Origin: Phascolarctos cinereus
Taxonomy: Eukaryota; Chordata; Mammalia; Diprotodontia; Phascolarctidae
NCBI RefSeq assembly: GCF_002099425.1
Contig: NW_018343972.1
Location: forward strand, 4,551,001-4,615,000
Reading direction: 5' to 3'
Length of the DNA: 64,000 nucleotides
Position 1 is the stretch's first letter. The number at the start of each line of letters is the position of its first letter. The notes under the pieces were generated by a model. That model worked only from the letters and a program-made list of their open reading frames with translations. It made no database searches and was not told the origin of the DNA. The translations under genes were made by a program, and so were the position numbers. Below are positions 1-9,990 of this stretch, in pieces.

Positions 1-252
1 TTAACTGTGGGTAGTATGAAAGTGCAGTAAAACTGTGGGGGATCCATGCATCACCCACTCATCTCCCGGAATGTATCCATCTTGGCTTTGCAGGTTAGTG
101 AAGAGACATGCAGAGCAAGCACCTGCCCTAGGTACCACACAAATACAACCAGGTGGGATGGTGCAATTTTGCTTTACTTCTTCAGTTTTCTTTTCTTCTT
201 CTTCTTCCCTTGCCTTTCCCCTTCCACGTAAGTTCACACACATACACTCTCA

Positions 253-285
<33 letters not shown>

Positions 286-915
286 CTTTGATGGAGGCAT
301 TTCTAGGTAAGCTCAGCCACCCTTCTCATCCTGTGATGCCCTGAAACATCTGAACATCTCCCCTGGGTAAAGGACATTAGCAGACCTGTTCTAGTAGAAG
401 GTTGTGGAGTTTGGAAGGTGTATGTCTCAGCAGTGCCATTGCTGTACAGGATTAGATACATGCTGTCTTAGCCTAGCAGCTGCATAGATAACATTACTTT
501 CCAACCCAAATCCACTTGGTTGTATCAGCTAAGCTTCCAGAGAAAACATCCAACATTCTGAGCTGAACATCTGATAATCCCCTGCTGTGGTGAATTTTTG
601 ATTTAAATATAACTGAGTCTCTCTTGGCTCTGGCTTAGCAGAGTTGGAACTCTCCTTTTAATTGTTGCTTCAGTATTGGCTTGGAGATTTGGCTGCCTAT
701 CCTCCCAATAGATTCTCCCTATAGATGTGTTTATTAATTGTGTGCAATAGAAATCATTTTGGCTGGCCTTCCAACACAATGGACTTTGCTAGTTGGAAAT
801 AATGGTTGAAAGCTCTATTTCTATGGAGAGAGAATGCCTGACTCTTAAGGCAATACTATTGTACTATTGAGGAATCAACTATCAGTGACCAGTGGGAGGT
901 TTAGAGTGGTGATTC
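1..915. other. Intronic sequence, no recognised element except a CA repeat
   Basis: Part of the intron downstream of the 9125-9228 exon. A pyrimidine-rich tract lies at about 178-228, followed by a CA microsatellite (separate entry). I recognise no gene or named repeat in 286-915. Confidence 0.5.
254..285. repeat. (CA)n microsatellite
   Basis: About 15 uninterrupted CA units. Confidence 0.95.
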
Positions 916-919
916 TTGA

Positions 920-1330
920 ACTTGGCATTCAAAGCCCTCCATAGTGTGGTGCCAAATTGCTTGTCCAACCTCACCTCATGCTACTCTTTCTTGTATTCTA
1001 TAATCCAGCCTGGGCATTTCTCTGTCCCTTATTTATTTCTTGTAATTTTTCTGCCCTCTTCCATTTCTTCTATGAACCTTTGTTCATGCCATCCCTTATG
1101 CCCAGACAGAATTCCTCTCATCTTTTCCTTCTATCAAAGCCCATCTCAGATTCCATTCTCAATGACTTCTTACTTCTATTCAAGATAAAAATGGTTCCTT
1201 CCTCCTGAAATTTCTCACATTGCTTTGCCTCTTTTGAACTTATTTCACTTACTCTCTCATGTGTTGTTTGGTTGTTTATTTATCCTTCCCCCGTGAGACT
1301 GTAAGCCACCTGAGAGGAGCACACACTGAT
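920..1330 (+). mobile_element. L2 LINE fragment, 3' portion, sense
   Basis: Starts with the L2-like phrase ggcattcaaagccctccata, continues through the pyrimidine-rich C-terminal and 3' UTR region, and ends near cgtgagactgtaagccacct, corresponding to the L2 phrase around attagattgtgagctcctt. It is old and divergent. Confidence 0.7.
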
Positions 1331-1369
1331 TAACCAATACCATTGCTAAGAGATAATGAAGCATATCTA

Positions 1370-1772
1370 CTTCCCTCTTTTCTCTTCCACTATCAACTCA
1401 TTTTGTCTTACAGCTCTAACCCCTACAATACCTCTTCCTTCTGTCCCCTTCTTTTAACTCACACAATTATAAAATGCTAGTTCAGCCCTTCATTGGCTCT
1501 GGCCCAGAATATTGTAATAGTCTTTTGACTGATCTGCTACTTGCTTCCAGTCTCTTCCCATCCTGATTCATCTGTCCCACAGCTGCCAACCTGAAAACAT
1601 AAGGGTGACCATTTCTCTCTCTGTCTCTCTCTCTCTGTCTGTCTCTCTCTCTCTCTCTGTCTCTGTCTGTCTCTTTCTCTGTCTCTGTCTCTCTCTCAAA
1701 CACACACACACACAAGTATGCATATACCAGAAGAAACTTCAGTGAGTGGCTTCCACTTGCCTTCAGGATCGA
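1370..1772 (+). mobile_element. L2 LINE fragment (RT C-terminal region), split by a CT microsatellite
   Basis: The part before the microsatellite matches the L2 region encoding LDYCNSLLTGLP-like residues (ttgtaatagtcttttgactg). After the CT repeat the L2 phrase agtggcttccacttgccttc resumes, so the microsatellite expanded inside the element. Confidence 0.6.
1612..1714. repeat. (CT)n/(GTCT)n microsatellite ending in CA repeats
   Basis: About 80 bp of TCTC/TGTC repeats followed by ACACAC. It creates a spurious Arg/Glu/Asp-rich open frame on the minus strand. Confidence 0.95.
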
Positions 1773-2150
1773 TAAACAAGCGCTTGTTAAGCACTACATT
1801 CCAGGTCCTGCTCAAGGAGCTGAGGATATCAGTGTAAAGAATGGAACACTTCTTACTCACAATGAACTTTTATTCCAAGGGTAGAGACGAGCATATTGAA
1901 GCATACATTCAGCATACATATAAAGTGAATAAACACAAACATATACAAAGTAGTAAAATACAAGATAGTTTAGGAGGGATGTAACTATCATTTTGGATGA
2001 GTGGATCAGGAAAGGCTTCATGTAGAAGGTAGAGACTCTATGAGGAGAAGGTAAGAAGAGAATGCATTGCAGGACATTCTGGGACAACCATTGCAAAGGC
2101 TTAGAGACATGTCATGTGTGAGGAATAGAAAGAAAGTCAATTTGACTAGA
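1773..2150 (-). mobile_element. L2 LINE 3' portion, antisense
   Basis: Antisense L2 tail (gcttgttaagcactacattc) followed by upstream L2 phrases such as ggaaaggcttcatgtagaag and caaaggcttagag. It abuts the sense L2 piece tail-to-body. Confidence 0.6.
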
Positions 2151-2154
2151 CTTT

Positions 2155-2383
2155 TTGTTATTGTTGTTGTTGTTTCAGTAGTGTCTGACTCTCCATGACC
2201 CCATTTGGGGTTTTCTTGGCAAAAATACTCCAAGTCACTTTACAGATGAGGAAACTGAGGCAAACAGGATTAAGTGACTTGCCCAGGGTCACACAGCTGG
2301 AAGGTTCTAATGCTTTATTTGAACTCAGGTACTCTTGATTCCAGGGCCAGCTGTCCATCCAATGTGCCACCTAGTTGCCCCTT
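2155..2383 (-). mobile_element. MAR1/MIR-type CORE-SINE, antisense, near full length
   Basis: Begins with the antisense 3' tail (TTGTTGTTGTT, then gtgtctgactctccatgacc), passes through cagatgaggaaactgaggca and gacttgcccagggtcacaca, and ends with the antisense tRNA-like head (tgtgccacctagttgcccc). Confidence 0.9.
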
Positions 2384-3282
2384 GGCTAGATTACAAAGTG
2401 CAAAAGTAGAGACTGTGGTGTGGGGGCCGAGCCAAGATGATGAAGTAAAAGCAATGGCGTGCTTGAGCTCTCCCCCAAGCCCCTCTAAATACCTGTAAAA
2501 AATGGCTCTAAACAGATTCTAGAGCAGCAGAGCCCACAAAAAGACAGAGTGAAACAAATTTCAGCCCAAGACAAGCTGGATAGTTGATTGGAAAGGTTAT
2601 TGTGCCAGGCCAAGAGAGGAGTATAGTTCAGCATGGGCCTTGTAGGCAAAAAACAGGTCTCAGCAAGCCCGGAGGATGCCTTGGATGATTGAATCAAGGG
2701 GAGCTGTGGCAGTTTCCAGACTTCTCAACCCATGAATGCCAAAGACAACTTAGAAGGTCAGTAGGAAAAATCTATCAGACCATGATGAGAAAGGAGCTTG
2801 GTCTGCCCCCATCCTGCTGCAGCCCCGGACTGGCAACTCTTTTCAGAGCTCTTGGCCCTTAGACAGAGTAGAAATTGAGTGGCTGATCAGAGGGGGATTG
2901 TAGGGTTCTCTTTGCTGGTGCTAAGGAAGGATTCTCTTGCTTTGCTGTGCTTGGATCTGGGTCACAGTTCTGGTTGGTGATCCTGAGGCGAGGAGGAGTG
3001 CTGGGATGGTAGAGCTTGTAGTGGCAATGGAGAAAAACCCTCCTCACAGTTTCAAGGCAGAAAAGAGTGCTTGTGGTCACTCATACACCAGAGCAGAGGC
3101 CAGGAAAGGAGAAACCACCTTACCCTTGATCATGCCACCTTGGAAGAACTAAAAAATCACAGGTCCCTTGAAGTCTCTGAAAACAGCTGTGCAAAGCCCC
3201 TGAAGCTTGGAATAGTACATCCTCCACACTGGAAGAAGACCCCAACATTAACAAAGAGTCTAAAACTTAATTGGCTTGGATC

Positions 3283-4372
3283 ATGAACAAAGAGATCAAA
3301 AAATGTCAGACCATAGACTCTTACTTTGGTGACAAAGAAGATCAAAACATACAACCAGCAGAAGACAGCAAAGTCGAAGTTCCTACATCTAAAGCCTTCA
3401 AGAAAAAAAAATGAATTGGAATATGAATGGGTCCCAGGCCATGGAAGAGCTCAAAAAGGATTGAGAGGCAAGTAAGAGAAGTAAAAGAAAAACTGGGAAG
3501 AAAAATGAGAATGATGCAAGAAAATCATGAAAGCCAAGTCGACAGCTTGTTAATGAGAACCAAAGAATACTGAATAAAATAACACCTTAAAAATAGCCTA
3601 ACCCAAATGGCAAAAGAGGTCCAAAAAGCCAAGGAGGAGAAGAACACCTTAAAAAACAGAATTGGCCAAATGGGAAAGGAAGTCCAAAAGCTCACTGAAG
3701 AAAATACTTCCTTAAAAATTAGAATGGAGCAAATGGAAGCTAATGACTTCATAAAAAGTCAAGAAATTATAAAGCAAAACCAAAAGAATGAAAAAATAGA
3801 AGACAATGTGAAATATCTCATTGGAAAAAAAACAACTGACCAGGAAAATAGGCCCAATTTAAAAATTATTGGATGATCTGAAAGCCAATACAAAATAAAA
3901 AGAGACTAGACCTCATCTTTCAAGAAATTATCAAGGAAAACTGTCCGAACATTCTAGAACCAGAGGGTAAAATAGAAATGGAAAGAATCCACCGATCACC
4001 TCCTGAAAGAGATCCCCAAAGGAAAAGTCCTAGCAATATTATAGCCAAATTCCAGAGTTCCCAGGTTAATGTGAAAATATTGCTAGCAGCCAGAATGAAA
4101 CAATTCAAATATTGTGGAAACACAATCAGGATAACACAAGATTTAGCAGCTTCTACATTAAGGGACTGGAAGGCTTAGAACATAATATTCCCAAGGTCAA
4201 AGGAGATAGGATTACAATCAAAAATCACCTACCCAGCAAAACTGAGTATAATCATTCAGAAAAAAAAAAAAGGATATTCAGTGAAATAGAGGACTTTCAA
4301 GTATTCTTGATGAAAAAACCAGAGCTGAATAGAAGATTTGACTTTCAAAGACAAGACTCAAGAGAAGCATGA
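3283..4372 (+). pseudogene. HAL1/L1 ORF1 remnant (RNA-binding chaperone protein), frameshifted
   Basis: Begins ATG with MNKEIKKCQTIDSYFGDKED. An A-run near 3400-3411 breaks the frame, after which NELEYEWVPGHGRAQKGL follows. A lysine/glutamate-rich coiled coil occupies 3607-3760 (MAKEVQKAKEEKNTLKNRIG with heptad-like spacing, repeated as MGKEVQKLTEENTSLKIRME). The RRM and C-terminal region follow (about 3900-4372), including HRSPPERDPQRKSPSN, LLAARMKQFKYCGNTIRITQ and NRRFDFQRQDSREA. At least three frame breaks or stops separate these segments, so no intact protein is made. Full ORF1 would be about 360 residues. Identification rests on the coiled coil, the L1-type RRM/CTD wording and the position inside the element. 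Confidence 0.85.
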
Positions 4373-4497
4373 AAAGGTAAACAGGAAAGAGAAATCATAA
4401 GGGACTTATTAAAGTTGAACTTTTTACAATCCTTCATGGAAAGATGACATTTGTAAGTCATGATGCCTTTGTCAGTATTAGGGTAGTTGGATGGGAA

Positions 4498-4760
4498 GTA
4501 TATATATATATATATAATATATAGTATATGTATATATATATATATATGTATATGTATATGTATATGTATATATATATATATATACACACACACACATATA
4601 TACATATGTATACATATGTATATGTATGTGTATGTGTATATGTATGTGTATATGTGTGTGTATATATGTACAGGTATAGGTATATATGTATACATATATG
4701 TATATGCATATATGTATACATATGTATATGTATAGATAGATACATACATACATGGAGGGC
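4498..4760. repeat. (TA)n/(TATG)n/(CA)n compound microsatellite inside the HAL1 3' UTR
   Basis: About 260 bp of alternating purine/pyrimidine sequence. It separates two blocks of HAL1 3' UTR, so it grew after or during insertion. Open frames of Ile/Tyr/Cys/Val on both strands here are artefacts. Confidence 0.95.
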
Positions 4761-5214
4761 ACAGGATGAGTTGGAAATGAAGGGGTGACACTTAAAAATA
4801 AAATAAGGCATGAGAGAGGATTATACTGGGAGAAGGAGAAAGCGAGAGGTAGAATGTGGTAATTAATCTCATATAAAATGGAGAAGAAAAAGCTTTTACA
4901 GTGGAAGGGAAGTGGGGGAAGGTGAGAAGGAATGAGTGAATCTTATTCTCATCAGATTTGGCTTAAGGACGGAATATCATACACACTCAATTGGGTATGG
5001 AAATCTATCTTACCATTATAGGGAAATAGGGAGGAATGGGATAAGAGAAAGGGGCGGGGTAATAGAAGGGAGGGCAGATTAGCAGAAGGGGTATTCAGAA
5101 TGCACACCATCTTGCAGGGGGAGGAGGGCCAAAATGAGGAAAAAATTGGGCACTCAAAATCTTGTGGAAGTGAATGTTGAAAACTAAAAATAAATAAATT
5201 AAAAGTACAGACTG

Positions 5215-5524
5215 CTAAAATAATGAAGTACAGCACTCTGGTATAATTCCTAAGCCCTATCACCAAAAAGTCTCAAAGTGAGACTGACCATGAAAGTCCT
5301 GAAGCAGGGACCGGTGAAGGCTAGAGCGCTATGGTGTCTCACCAATTCTTCCCTGCCCCTAATATAACCAATAAGGAGAAATTCTCATATTAATGGGCTT
5401 TGGGATGGGGATTACACTGAATAATATGCGTCCTACTGATTGTTTTGACATGATTTTTCATGACTTTCCTTCATACATTACGTATTCCAAACAAACTGGC
5501 CATTTTTAGTCATTTCATCTTCAT
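5215..5524. other. Intronic sequence, no recognised element
   Basis: I see no gene or nameable repeat between the HAL1 target-site duplication and the next L2 fragment. Confidence 0.4.
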
Positions 5525-5527
5525 TCT

Positions 5528-5890
5528 CCAATGCTTTTGCTCATATCTAGAATTCTACCTCTACTTTTTTTTATAATCCCTAGCACCTTTCAATACTCAG
5601 TTGAGGTGCCACTTCTCCCTATACAAAGTTTGTATACACATACACACAGATATATCTTTATATCTATATACTTCTATCTATCTACATTTTTAGATAATGC
5701 CCCCTCAAGTAATTACTCCTCATTTATTGTGATGATGTTTTATGCGAACTTATTGGGGTTTATACTATATTCCCTCAGTAAATTACATGGCATCTGAGGG
5801 CAGGTCATGTTTCCTTTGTGTCTTTGTATACCCTGCTCCTAGAACACAGCCTATCATGTAGTAAGCTAAAATTATTTTCCTATTGATCCG
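5528..5890 (+). mobile_element. L2 LINE 3' end, sense
   Basis: L2 wording: agaattctacctctac, then ttgaggtgccacttctccct, then the tail near catctgagggcaggtcatgt and tttgtgtctttgtataccct. A short ATAC/TATC microsatellite interrupts it near 5630-5680. Confidence 0.7.
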
Positions 5891-5957
5891 TTGTTTCTTT
5901 TTCTAATATTTACTTTTGGACTCATCATACTCCTCATCTGAATTGTATATTTAAGAT

Positions 5958-6445
5958 TTATTTAACATGGCTAACCATGTCATATCTTTGCTCAAAATCC
6001 TTCAATGACTCTCTAGTGCAGTGAGGATAAAAGACAAACTCCTTATCTTGGCATTTAAGGCCCTCCACAATCTCACTCCCATCTATCTTTTAAGCCCAAT
6101 TTCATATTACTCTCCTTCAATAACTTTATAGGGCAGGCGAATTGGCCTACATGCTATTCCCCAAATTCGGTTTTCCCTCCTCCGATTCAATGTCTTTCTT
6201 TTCTATGCTTAGAATGTCACCTTTCATCATCTATTTTTCCTTGAATCGTTAGTTTCCCTCAAGAGATCAGGTAAAGATTTCAACATGAAGCCTTCTCTGA
6301 TTTCCCATGATGCTTTTTGTATATATCTCCACCTCCCCCCAGCAGAATGTAAGCTTCTTTGGGGAGGAACTGCTTTGTCTGACCTTTGTAATCTCAGTGC
6401 CTTCCGCATAATAGGCATTTTATTAAGGTCTGTCAAATTGAAGAG
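5958..6445 (+). mobile_element. L2 LINE 3' end, sense, longest L2 tail copy in this part
   Basis: Near-continuous L2 3' region: ggcatttaaggccctccaca, then atgaagccttctctgatttc, then agcagaatgtaagcttcttt and aggcattttatta. The ORF product of L2 is not recoverable over this stretch. Confidence 0.8.
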
Positions 6446-6617
6446 AATTGTGGGAAGAAGTATTCATGTTGATAACATTATGGCTCTATTTAAGATTGTA
6501 GATTATAGAGATGAATAGTAGGGAATAATATGGCAGCTAATCTACAGTATAGTATTTCAGAATCACATAGCATCATGAGATTTGTAGCTGCAAGAGACAC
6601 CAGTAAGCAAGTATAAC

Positions 6618-7035
6618 AGGTAGGTGGTTTAGTCATTAGAATATTAGACTTCGAGTCAGTAAGTCCTGAGTTCAAACTCTGACTCAGGCACTTTCTGGCT
6701 TTGTGATGCTGGCCAAGAAAGTTAAGCTTGGTCAACCTGCTTTCTCATCTGTGAAATGGGAGCCTTGAGAGTATCTACCTCTAAGAGTTGTTGTGAGGAC
6801 AAGATGAGATAATATGTATGGTGCTTTGTACCTTAACCCTTAAAGCACTATCAGGGGTGTGGAACCTGTGAACTTGAGGCCACATATAGCCCTCTAGGTC
6901 CTCGAGTGAGACCCTTTGACTTCACAGAAAGTTTGGATTCAGCCAAAGGGACACACTTGAGGACCTAGAGGAGCACAAGTGGCCTAGAGGCCACAGATTT
7001 CCCACCCTTAATAAATGCTGCCTATTGATCAACCT
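6618..7035 (+). mobile_element. MIR-type CORE-SINE, sense, interrupted by a hAT-like element
   Basis: The SINE runs from the tRNA-like head (taggtggtttagtcattaga) through ctcatctgtgaaatgggagc and taaagcactat at 6850. It resumes as ataaatgctgcctattgat at 7011, exactly where the SINE consensus continues. Confidence 0.8.
6852..7010. mobile_element. hAT-like non-autonomous palindromic DNA element (MITE)
   Basis: 159 bp with long imperfect inverted arms: caggggtgtggaacct ... at the left and agatttcccaccctta at the right. Inside, the pair ctctaggtcctcgagtg and cacttgaggacctagag and the pair gccacatatagcc and caagtggcctagaggcc are also inverted. The outer end CAGGGGTG resembles hAT termini. An 8-bp target duplication is not clear. 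No transposase is encoded. Confidence 0.75.
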
Positions 7036-7129
7036 CTTTACTTTGCAGATTAGGTAATTGAAACCCACAATGTTGACTTGACTTGCCAGAAGCAGAACTG
7101 GGGTACCTTTGAAGGGAAGGGTACAAACA

Positions 7130-7385
7130 TTCATTATATGTTTACTGTGTGTAACGTCCTGTGTTAAGAGCTTTACAAATATCTTGCTAGATCTTCAAAA
7201 CAATCCTGTGAGGCAGATGCTATTATTATCCTTATTTTGACAGTTGAAGAAGCAGAGACAAGCATAGATTAAATGACTTGTCCAGAGTTACAAGGCTAGT
7301 AAGTGTCTGAGACCAAATTAGAACTCGGTTCTTCTTACCTGTAGGCCTTCTGCTCGATTCTCTGTGCTACCTAGCTTCCCCATGT
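7130..7385 (-). mobile_element. MIR-type CORE-SINE, antisense
   Basis: Contains caatcctgtgaggcagatgc, aaatgacttgtccagagtta and an antisense head ending ctctgtgctacctagcttcc. Confidence 0.8.
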
Positions 7386-8205
7386 TCCAGAAACTCCATG
7401 TCTAGTGCTCTCTCTACTAAATTGGGTGCTTCTCCTATACCCATCATAAAAGAAAGGTGTATATGTACTTCTCCATCCAACACACTACTGGTTTTCAACT
7501 AACCTAGGAAGGAATGCCATATTCATATAAGATCAAGGGCAAAGATTAGTCATTTGCAACTGTATTTCTTTAAAAAAATATGGAATAAGCCTTCCTCCAT
7601 TTGTTTTAAATTTCATATCACATACATATAACGTTCAATTTCATTTATTTCCCATTTGCTTCATTTCTATGAGTTCCCTGGGCTTTAGATGATGTCTGCC
7701 CCAGCAGGCTCTCAGTTTAAATATGCATATATATGTTTTCTCCTTTTGCAACTTCCTCATTTTCTTCCTTTGCCCTTTCAATTGCAAGATACCACAGCAA
7801 TACAAGCAGAGAGCAATGAACAGCTTCTGTTTGCTACTAATCTTTTCTCTCTGTTTATTTAGAATTAAATAACAGTCTTGTAGACAACTTCTTCGCTTAC
7901 AATATTAAAGGAATATAACTTGTCTGGATAACACTATACTTGGACCTACATACTAAAACCAATTGCAACTCTGCTAGGTAACTATAACCAATCTCTTACT
8001 CTTTGGATAATCATAGCATTCCCTATACCACAGTAACCTCTGAACTGTTGATTTAAAGATCTAAAGCGTCACTATGGTAATAATTACCCAACTGTATGTT
8101 AACTTACACACAGCCATTTATGCTAAACCACTGAGAACTTTATATAATTCTCTCATCTGGCTTAAATGACTACTCGTTGAAGGTGGTAGTGCAAGTATTA
8201 ATATT
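7386..8205. other. Intronic sequence, no recognised element
   Basis: AT-rich sequence without a recognisable repeat or coding signal. Confidence 0.4.
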
Positions 8206-8307
8206 ACCGTGTTTCAGATAAGAAAAATGACAATCAGACAGTTGAATGACTTGGCCAAGGTCCCAGTATTATATTATTAGCACTGATTATATCCCTGCAG
8301 TGTAATG

Positions 8308-8590
8308 GAGGATCATCATCATCATAGAAACAACAACAACAACAATGAGTATTTGTATAGTGCTTTAAGGTTTGCAAAGTGCTTTAAAATACCTCATTTG
8401 ATCTTCATGACAGTCTTGGGATGTATGTGTTACTTAAGATACATATAAAAGCTGGGGAAACTGAGGCTAGAAGAAGTTAGATGACATGGCCAGGGTCACA
8501 CAGCTAGTAAGTATCTGAGGTCAAATTTGAACTCAGAACTTCTGGATGCCAGGACTAGCACACTATCCACTGAGCCATCTAGCTGCCTCA
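8308..8590 (-). mobile_element. MIR-type CORE-SINE, antisense, full length; older fragment before it
   Basis: Starts with an ATC/AAC repeat tract, then gtgctttaaggtttgcaaag, gccagggtcacacagctagt and the antisense head ending actgagccatctagctgcct. A separate degraded MIR piece lies at about 8213-8280 (gacttggccaaggtcccag). Confidence 0.85.
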
Positions 8591-9124
8591 TATAAGAACA
8601 TTTAAGAAATGTCATTGCCTTCAATAACACTGCATTTCAAATTCTCTGCTCCATAGGAAAGGAAGCAGGTTAGTTAGATGGTAACATAATACCACCATGG
8701 AAATCAGAAATGGCTTCTCCAGCTCCTTTATGGACACAAATAAGCCAGTCTTCTTATATGATTTTTCCTATCCTTGATACCTTTTAGATAATGATTGTAA
8801 ACCGACAGCTTGTATGAACTGAAAAAAAAGACAGTAATGCCTCCTTCTTTTGAAGTTACTTAGCTAGTTAGATCCTGAAAGCAAAGTTATAGAACCAATA
8901 CTCAGACTCTTCAAGTGTAGGATTTTGTGGCGAGGCAATAGGTATGACACATTAAAGGCAAACATTCTTTTTCTAATTTTTCTTATTTCTCATATCTGAG
9001 TATTTATTCAGTATCTAGAATATTTAGTTCCCCATGACACATACACCTGTAATTAATCAACTGATCTCACCCACTGGGCTCAGGCAGATCTGAAGACATG
9101 AGTCAAGTCCAAGATGCATCTTAC

Positions 9125-9228
9125 CTCTGCAGCAGGGACACCCTCTGGTGGGCGACAATGCAGGACAATCATCCCTTCAATAGGCACCTCCCTTCCCTGG
9201 GGATCTTGCTCGAAATTTTTCCGTAAAT
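9125..9228 (-). CDS. UNC5D: UNC5D internal exon (start of second Ig domain), probably exon 4
   Basis: This 104-nt exon encodes 34 residues plus two leading bases that complete a split Tyr codon. UNC5 proteins are single-pass netrin receptors in axon guidance and cell survival; the extracellular part has two Ig and two TSP1 domains, and UNC5D also binds FLRT proteins. The peptide begins [20 protein letters not shown] and runs through [14 protein letters not shown], the linker and first strands of Ig domain 2, including the first Ig2 cysteine (LHC). On the minus strand the acceptor reads CTCTTTGCAG|AT and the donor GCAGAG|GTAAGA. The incoming intron is phase 1 and the outgoing intron phase 0. 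The two bases AT join the final T of the exon at 28577 to give TAT (Tyr), so the exons splice in frame. UNC5D is preferred over UNC5A, B and C because the wording matches the UNC5D sequence I remember. The exon number is inferred by analogy with the family. The rest of Ig2 lies beyond the left edge of the window. Confidence 0.93.
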
Positions 9229-9770
9229 CTGCAAAGAGTCCAGCAAACTGGTCAGATATCTCAGAAGTCAACCTTGTATACATTTGCTCAAAATACAATA
9301 AAACAAAATACAGAATTGCTTCAAATATTATGAGTTAGTTTTTAATCCCTGCCTCCCTCTTTCCAGCTCCTTCAACTTTTCATGAGAATTAAAAAAAAAA
9401 AAGCCACTGGCAAAGAAAAACTAAGATTTCATTGGTCCATAAGTTTATGCTAGTATTATCTATAAAACATATAACATAACACTTGTCGTAATGAATCCAT
9501 GGGAAATACGCAACTACAACAAGTTTTTAGAAAAAAATTAATATATTTTATTATTATTATTAGCTAAAGAATACATTATTAATCTGTAATTTATGCTGTT
9601 CTCTCAGGCCTCTAGAGGCTTTAGAAAATGGTAATAGAGTGAGATTACCTATTAGCCTTTTATTTGTAACCAGGGAGAAGGGGAGGCATTCAATGACAAA
9701 AACAACAACAAAAATCTATAACCTATCCAACCAAACATACAATTAAAAAATACAGTGCCATCCAGTCCAA
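9229..9770. other. Intronic sequence next to the exon acceptor, no recognised repeat
   Basis: On the minus strand this includes the polypyrimidine/branch region of the 9228 acceptor. CTGAC- and TTGAC-like branch candidates lie within about 50 nt. The rest is AT-rich and unrecognised. Confidence 0.45.
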
Positions 9771-9774
9771 AAGA

Positions 9775-9990
9775 AATGCTCTGCACTGGTGTGGTGCCGG
9801 TCACTTGGGGCTCAAGGCACTTTACAAACAAGTTGCGCCATTAGCCTTTGACGCATGGAGGACTGGAGCATGGTGAGGTTAATTGGCTTGCCGCTGGTCT
9901 CAGAGAGTGTCAGTGCCAGCTCTGGGAACAAAACCTGAGATTCTTGATTTCCAATCTCTGATTGCTAACCAGCAGAGTCCTCCTGTTTTG
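9775..9990 (-). mobile_element. Degraded MIR-like SINE, antisense
   Basis: Weak MIR order: caaggcactttacaaacaag, then ggttaattggcttgccgctg, then cctgagattcttgatttcca. It is very divergent. Confidence 0.45.

Larger units (their letters stand above)
2416..5200 (+). mobile_element. Full-length HAL1-type (half-L1, ORF1-only) LINE
   Basis: The element starts with a marsupial L1-type 5' UTR (gggggccgagccaagatgat). It is bounded by a 14-bp target-site duplication, aaaagtagagactg at 2402-2415 and aaaagtacagactg at 5201-5214, with one mismatch. After the 5' UTR comes an ORF1 remnant at 3283-4372, then a purine-rich 3' UTR (about 4373-5200) ending in the A-rich tail actaaaaataaataaatt. There is no room for ORF2: neither endonuclease nor reverse transcriptase follows ORF1, which is the HAL1 layout. 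The 3' UTR contains a large TA/TATG microsatellite. Such elements depend on L1 proteins from elsewhere for mobilisation. The family name is from memory of the layout. Confidence 0.85.

Noticed and set aside
4345-4811. Long Tyr/Ile-rich open frames on both strands
   Set aside because: Produced by the TA/TATG microsatellite. They are not genes.
9229-9298. Extension of the UNC5D open frame upstream of the 9228 acceptor
   Set aside because: The residues before LRKNFEQ do not match UNC5, and the acceptor TTTGCAG explains the border.
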